Source: Diacronema lutheri
Taxonomy: Eukaryota; Haptophyta; Pavlovophyceae; Pavlovales; Pavlovaceae
Assembly: GCA_019448385.1 (NCBI GenBank)
Contig: JAGTXO010000054.1
Coordinates: 124,001-188,000 of the forward strand
Reading direction: 5' to 3'
Length of the DNA stretch: 64,000 bases
Below, piece by piece: positions 59,102 to 64,000 of the stretch; the first letter of the stretch is position 1; every line of letters starts with the position of its first letter. Both the position numbers and the translations under genes were made by a program. The notes beneath the pieces are model-generated. The model was not told the origin of the DNA. It worked only from the letters and a program-made list of their open reading frames with translations, and ran no database searches.

Positions 59102-60937
59102 ATGGGGACGTGGTTCTACACGGGCGAGAGCGCGTCGCCGGGCGAGTCGGCGCTGGCGCGGCTGGAGCGGTTCGACGAGGCGGACGCGCTGACGAGCGAT
59201 TTGGAGCGTCACCTCCGCCTGCTCCACGCCGGCACGCCGCCCGACGCCGAGCAGCTCAGCGACGCGCCGCGCGCGCCGCGCGCACACGCCGACGACCGCG
59301 CCGACGACCGCGCCGGCGCCGCGCCGCGCGTGCGCGCGCGCGACGCAGCGCTGGCGCCGCGCACGCCGCGGCGCGGCGCGCGCTCCCTGCACTCTCGCGC
59401 GGGCAGCCCGCCGCACGCCTACTTTGCCGACGAGGCGCACGCTGACGAGCGCGACGCGCGCGCGCTCGCGCGCGTCGCGTCGCTCGACGCGCTCGATGAC
59501 CCCCGCTCGGAGGCGCGCACATACGAGCAGGTGGTTCGCACGTTGGGCGAGCTGGGCGAGTGGACGGCGATCAAGCCGCCCGACGCCTCCGACTCGCGCC
59601 GCGCCCTCGCCCTACTCGTCCACGCCGGCACGCGCCTCTTGCGGCTTCAGCGCGGCGCGCTCCACCTCCTCGCCGCGCCGCGCGCGCGCGCGGACCGCCG
59701 CGGCGGCGGCGGCGTCGGCGCGCTTGAACTCACGCGCGTCGCGACGACGTACGACCCGATTGGCGCGGGCATCTCCGACGCGGGCGTGCGCGCCGTCGCG
59801 CGGCGCGTCGTCGCCGACGGGCGCGCGCTCGCGCTCAACACGGCGGGCGGGCTCGTGCTCGCGCTGCCGCTGCTCGGCGCGGACGGCGCGCGCTTCGGCT
59901 GCGTGCAGCTCTTCTCGCCGCCGTCGCGCCGCGTGCTCAGCGCCGAGGACATCGAGCTCGCCCGCCTGCTCGCGCACGCGCTCGCGCTCTGCGCGCGCGC
60001 GGCGCGCGCGCGCGCGCCGCCGCCGGCGGGCGGCGACGGCGCGGCGCGCGCGACGCGCGCCACTGCGCCGGCCGCCGTCTCGCGCGCCTCGTCGCTCGCC
60101 GCCGTCGACGTGCTGCGCGCGCAGCACGCGCTCGCCATCCGCGAGGAGCGGCTGCGCCACGCAAGCCAACTCGCCGATTTTGTGTGGACCGCCGCGAGCG
60201 GTGGCCACGATGGCGACGGCGGCGACGCGGGCGGTGGGAGCAGCGATGGCGGCGGTGGCGGCGGTGGGCTGGGCGTCGGCAGGAGCCTCGCGACGGTAGC
60301 CGGCACAACCGACAGGGCGGCGCGCGTGGACAAAGGGGAGGCGGAGGCGGAGGCGGAGGCGGCGGCGGCGCGGGCCGAGCCGAACGAGCGCCACGCGCGC
60401 GAGCTCGCAGCGCTGCACGACCAGCTGCGCGACGCGCGCGAGGCGGCGGGCGCCGCGGCCGGCGAGGCGGCGGGCGCGCACCGCGCGCTGCACGCGCAGC
60501 GGTCGGAGCTCGAACGGTGCAAGGCCGAGCTGGGCGCGCGGCGCGTCGAGGTGGACATGCTGCGCAAGCAGGTGGCGAGCTTGATGTTCGCGGCCGCGGC
60601 CAAGGCGGGCGCGGCCGAGCGCGCGGCAGCCGCCGAGGCGGCGGCGATCGCCGCGCCGCCCGTCGCGCCGCCCACCGCGCTGCAGGCCGCACCGTTGGCC
60701 ACGCCGGCAGCCGTGCCGTCGGCCCCGCCGCCAACGGCACCTTTGGCGCCAGCCGCGCCGCCCGTCGTGCCTGTGCGGCCGTCTCGGCCTCCGCTCGGCG
60801 AGTCGACGGGCTTGGCCGACCCGCACCTGGCGCTCATGCGTGTCGGGCTTGTGCACGACGGCGTTGCGCTTGACGACGAGTCAGACGAGATCGCAGACGA
60901 GGCAGACGAGATCGCAGACGACGGGGATGCCTTTTAA
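59102..60937 (+). CDS. GAF-like domain and coiled-coil protein
   Basis: 611 residues from ATG 59102 in one exon. After an acidic/Ala-rich N-terminus, about residues 155-310 read like a GAF domain: LLVHAGTRLLRLQRGALHLLAAP, TRVATTYDPIGAGISDAGVRAVARRVVADGRALALNTAGGLVLALPLLGADGARFGCVQLFSPPSRRVLSAEDIELARLLAHALALCA. The repeated VLALPLLG...GCVQLFS and EDIELARLLA pattern is typical of the family, whose members bind cyclic nucleotides or other small molecules. The next region is low complexity with Gly/Asp, then Glu/Ala coiled coil (EPNERHARELAALHDQLRDAREAAG; LERCKAELGARRVEVDMLRKQV), and Pro/Ala sequence. The last residues repeat DEIADEADEIADDG. No enzyme domain seen. Confidence 0.65.
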   Translation: MGTWFYTGESASPGESALARLERFDEADALTSDLERHLRLLHAGTPPDAEQLSDAPRAPRAHADDRADDRAGAAPRVRARDAALAPRTPRRGARSLHSRAGSPPHAYFADEAHADERDARALARVASLDALDDPRSEARTYEQVVRTLGELGEWTAIKPPDASDSRRALALLVHAGTRLLRLQRGALHLLAAPRARADRRGGGGVGALELTRVATTYDPIGAGISDAGVRAVARRVVADGRALALNTAGGLVLALPLLGADGARFGCVQLFSPPSRRVLSAEDIELARLLAHALALCARAARARAPPPAGGDGAARATRATAPAAVSRASSLAAVDVLRAQHALAIREERLRHASQLADFVWTAASGGHDGDGGDAGGGSSDGGGGGGGLGVGRSLATVAGTTDRAARVDKGEAEAEAEAAAARAEPNERHARELAALHDQLRDAREAAGAAAGEAAGAHRALHAQRSELERCKAELGARRVEVDMLRKQVASLMFAAAAKAGAAERAAAAEAAAIAAPPVAPPTALQAAPLATPAAVPSAPPPTAPLAPAAPPVVPVRPSRPPLGESTGLADPHLALMRVGLVHDGVALDDESDEIADEADEIADDGDAF

Positions 60938-61158
60938 TTCGAATTCCAGCGGGGGGTCCGCCGCCTTGCTGTCGTGATGCTGACTGAAGCAGAACAGTGC
61001 GATGGCGACGGGAATGCAGCGCCACTTCTGCTCGTGCGACGCCGGCCGTGCCGTGCCCCATGCGCGCATGCGTGCCCACTGGTCAGGGCGTTGCTGCGTG
61101 CCCACTTCCTGCGTGCCCACTGCCCAGGCGACAACGCCAGACGGCGACGCGCCGCAAA

Positions 61159-61301
61159 GACAAAGTCGAAGACTCGGCCGCAGCAACTTTAGAGCACCCA
61201 CAGCCCACAGCCCGCCCTCGACAAGAGCGCAAGGACAAAGTCGAAGACTCGGCCGCAGCAACTTTAGAGCACCCACAGCCCGCCCTCGACAAGAGCGTCT
61301 C
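61159..61301. repeat. tandem duplication at the 3' end of the zinc-ribbon gene
   Basis: A 75-bp unit starting gacaaagtcgaagactcgg at 61159 is repeated at 61234, the second copy lacking about 7 bases (an extra cccacag in the first). It includes the stop codon region and last codons of the minus-strand gene, so a second, non-coding copy of the gene's tail lies just past its stop. Confidence 0.85.
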
Positions 61302-64000
61302 GCAGCCTCCGCTCAATGCGCGCCACCTCGTCCGCAGCAAGTGGCCGCGCCGCCTGCGCGAAGATGGCGGCGGAAAGCCGCGGCGCGCGCGTCTCACCTC
61401 GCCCGCCGGCGCGCCTGTTGTGCGCCCCGAGCGCGCCGGGCCAGCGCGTCTCGGGCGGCACGTCCGGGGGGCCGCCGTCCTGCCCGCGATCGCCCCAGTC
61501 CGAGCGCAGCGAAGCAGCGGGCGCGTCCACGCCACGCTCGCGCTCCGTAAGGAGCGCGCGCGCGGCGTGGATGTCCGCCTCGCGGCAGCGGAGGAGGAGG
61601 AGGTTTGCCACGTTGATCGGGTCGCAGCGCCGCCATACTGCGAGCGTGAACTGGAGAAAAAAAAATGGCGCGAGGAGCGGCGGCGGCGCGGACGACGGCG
61701 CGTGCGGTGCGAGGCACGCGCGTGGCGGAGGGCGCGCGGTTGACGAGGCGTTAAGGGATAAGAGGTGACAGGGGCGTCACAACGTGCGATGGCGACGCAC
61801 GGAAGCGGCACTCGGCGACCCCATGCAGCGGCGGGTGCGCGGCGATACCTGCTGCGCCTCGGAGCCGATGCGCTCGCCGCACAGGGCGCACCGGCCGTGC
61901 CAAACGTGCGACGCCACGTACTCGACCTGGAAAGGCGAACGGGCGCGCGGACGGGGCGGGCGTGCGGGCGTACCGCACGTGCGCCAGTGGGCCCGCCAGT
62001 GGGTTCGCCAGTGGGTGTGCCCGCGTGTCCGGAGACGCCGTGTCCGGAGGCCAGCACTTGGCGCCTCCGGACACGCACGTTGTGACAATTCTCATGCCCG
62101 AGGCAAGGTTGGACGAGCGGGGCGGGCCCGTGGAGGGCTGGCGTGGCGTGGCTTTGGCGGCAAGCGCGCGGGGCACACGGGCGGAGGGCAGAGCGCGCGC
62201 GCCTGGCGCGCAGCGCCCCGCCGCCGCGCACGCCGGGCACGCCGCGGTCGCGCGACGCCGCCCGCCCTCGTCGCGCGCGTGCGGCCCGCTGCCCCCGCCG
62301 CGCCGCCACGCGTGGCGCCCGCGAACCCGCTTCCCAGAGAAGAGGCCGCAGGAGGGGCAGACGCGGTAGATGGGGCGGCGGGGCCTTTCAAAATGCGCGC
62401 GACGTCGGCTGCGCGCACCTCCTCCAAGCTGAGCTTGGCCTCCTCGCAGCAGCTGTTGCCGAAGAGCAGCGCCTCGCGCGCGTACAGTCTGTTGCGCGGC
62501 GCGGCGCAGTGGTACGATGCGCGGCGTTGCGCGTGCGGCCGACCGCAGCGGGTGAGCGCAGTGAGCGCAGCGGGTGGGCGCGGGCCCGGGCGGGGCCGTT
62601 GGGGCCGCTCGCAGCGGGTGGGTGCGGCCCCGGGCGGGGCCGTTGGGGCCGCTCGTCGCCGAGACGAGGGCGAGCCAGCGCCGCGCCCCTCGACTGAAGG
62701 TCCCAGTCAGTGGGACGAGGACCCTCACTGAGGGCCCTCTTGAGTGAGCACGACCCTCAGTGAAGGTCGTCGCAAGTGACGATGGCGGGCGGCCGCCGCG
62801 AGCGCGCGCAAAGGCGCGCACGCGGATCGCGGGCACGGGGCGCGCGTGCGCGTCGCGGCGATGGACGGCGGCGCGCGTACCGCTCGCGCAGCGCAGCCTT
62901 GAGCGCCGCGGACAGCCGCGGCCGCGCGACGGGCGGGAAACGGCGCGGCCGTGGCCAGCAGGCGGGAAGCGGCGCGCGTGCGACCACAATGGCGCCGGGG
63001 GCTGCGGGCGCATTGCCAGGCGCGTAGTGCGCGTGCGCGGCGAGTGCGGCGCTCGCACCGCCGGCGGCAGGCGCGGCGGGTCCGGCAGGCGCGGCGAGTC
63101 CGGGGCCGAGCACGGCTGCATCCGCGGCCGTGCACGCCGCGCCAAAGGTCAGCCCGTCGGCTCCGTCGGCTCCGGCCGCGTCGGCGCTCACAGCGTCCTC
63201 CCACAAGCCCATTTCGAGCCACGCGTCCTCTGTGCGCCGCTCGCCGCCGCAGCGGCGGTCCGCGTCCGGAGGAGAGCGCGCGCGCGCGGGTCCCCCGCTA
63301 CCGCCGCCACCGCTACCGCCGCCATCGCTTCCGCTTCCGCCGGGGCCGGGCGAAAACGATGGCGGCGCCCCCGCGCCGGCGGCGAGCGCGGCGGCGGCAG
63401 TCACCTCGTGCAGCGCAGCGCAAACATCTGAGTGCGTGGCAGGCCCAACGCCACCGCCATCGCTGCCGTCACCACCGCGCGCGCCGCCGCCGCCACCGCC
63501 ATCGCCGCCATCGCCGGCGCCGCGCGCGTCGGCGCCGGCGCCGGCCGCTTCGAGCATCGCGAGCGCCTCCGACGCGAGCACCGCGCCGAAGAGCGCGGGC
63601 ATCGGGCCCATCACCGGCACGACACGCACACGCATACCCGCCACCGCGCCGCGCGCCGCGCCGCCGTCGCTGCCGACGTCGGCGCCACGCCGCCGCCGCG
63701 CCGCACCGCCGCCTCGTCCGCCGCCGTCCGTGCCCGCCACCGCCGCCGCCTCCGCCGCCGCGGCGGCGCGCGCGGCGGCGCGCGTCGCGGCGCGGCGCGC
63801 GCGCGGCGCGGCGCGCGCGTCGTCGCCACCGCCACCGCCACCGATCAGCATGGCTGCCTCCGCGCCCGAGGGGCCCGCGGCACGCGCGCCGGGCGCACGC
63901 GCGACGTCAACTTCGGCCGCCACCGCGGGCGCGCCCTGCCGCGCGACGGCCGCCGCCTCCGACGCCGCCGCGGCGTCGAGCGCCGCGCGCGCGGCGGCGC
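61264..64000 (-). CDS. zinc-ribbon protein, 5'-truncated by window edge
   Basis: Proposed exons: 64000(partial)-62881, 62488-62327, 62151-62079, 61926-61849, 61650-61264. The joins at intron 1 (GAGCG|GTACGC..CAACAG|A, giving ALRERLYAREALLFGNSCC) and the last two introns (CACAAC|GTGCGT..TTTCCAG|GTC and CAGCAG|GTATCG..TTCTCCAG|TTC) are well supported by splice signals and phase; intron 2 (GG|GTTCGC..CAAAG|C) is tentative. The N-terminal part is low complexity (Gly, Ala, Asp). The C-terminal part has CLGHENCHN-VEYVASHVWHGRCALCGERIG, a Cys/His cluster like a zinc ribbon, followed by FTLAVWRRCDPINVANLLLLRCREADIHAA. I do not recognise the family. An alternative frame at 62345-62385 reads VCPSCGLFSGKR, so the zinc region could be spliced otherwise. 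Confidence 0.5.
62566..62653. repeat. 44-bp tandem duplication
   Basis: 62566-62609 (cgcagcgggtgggcgcgg..) is repeated with few changes at 62610-62653. It lies in proposed intron 1 of the zinc-ribbon gene. Confidence 0.8.
62690..62775. repeat. cluster of short hairpins built from one motif
   Basis: Several copies of a cactgaggg-like motif in both directions: gactgaagg, gtccca..tgggac (62699-62715), ctcactgaggg, ccctcagtg, and acgacc..ggtcgt. They can pair in alternative stems. They lie inside proposed intron 1 of the zinc-ribbon gene. Confidence 0.7.

Noticed and set aside
62345-62385. VCPSCGLFSGKR as a coding zinc finger exon
   Set aside because: No acceptor in the right phase lies between the preceding exon and this frame with a plausible intron length; kept only as an alternative.

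Overview
The window is nuclear DNA from a GC-rich, intron-bearing eukaryotic microalga, most likely a haptophyte or another alga with a secondary red plastid. The grounds are a short protein with a signal peptide followed by an S-A-F plastid-targeting motif (46892-47254), an APS kinase / ATP sulfurylase / pyrophosphatase fusion of the kind known from chromist algae, spliceosomal introns, and a very large Pro-rich surface protein. The assignment is an inference from gene content. I see no rRNA, tRNA or CRISPR array.

Left part (1-19480): the C-terminal part of a ZIP metal transporter; a 2307-residue Pro-rich transmembrane protein with a SEA-like domain and about 240-bp coding repeats; a golgin with a C-terminal GRIP domain (3 exons); an F-box-like/ankyrin protein; a 5-exon membrane-anchored APS kinase-ATP sulfurylase-pyrophosphatase; and, head to head with it, an R2R3-MYB factor.

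Middle (19481-31485): a visibly AT-richer island (about 19.5-25.7 kb) with two unrecognised ORFs, long C and G homopolymers and a perfect palindrome; then an unrecognised low-complexity protein with a 12-bp minisatellite, head to head with NAF1 (box H/ACA snoRNP assembly).

Right-centre (31486-47254): a 10-exon PEP-synthase/PPDK-N-like protein with receiver-like domains and a mitochondrial-type N-terminus; exosome subunit RRP46; a predicted membrane protein; two copies of an uncharacterised paralogous family, one frameshifted; a 5-exon metallophosphoesterase; a mitochondrial carrier; and a small plastid-type protein.

Right (47255-64000): PP2C phosphatase, FkbM-type methyltransferase, histidine phosphatase, a small conserved exported protein, an MFS transporter, a Popeye/cyclic-nucleotide-binding-like protein, a PIN/PILS-like carrier, a GAF-like coiled-coil protein, and a zinc-ribbon gene that runs off the right edge.

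Gene models were made by joining open frames at GT..AG sites where the codon phase agreed. The genes are housekeeping or signalling genes with no shared pathway. The shared feature is layout: most lie in divergent pairs, some with only 16-60 bp between start codons, and most introns begin GTGCG and are rich in CG repeats or C/G runs.
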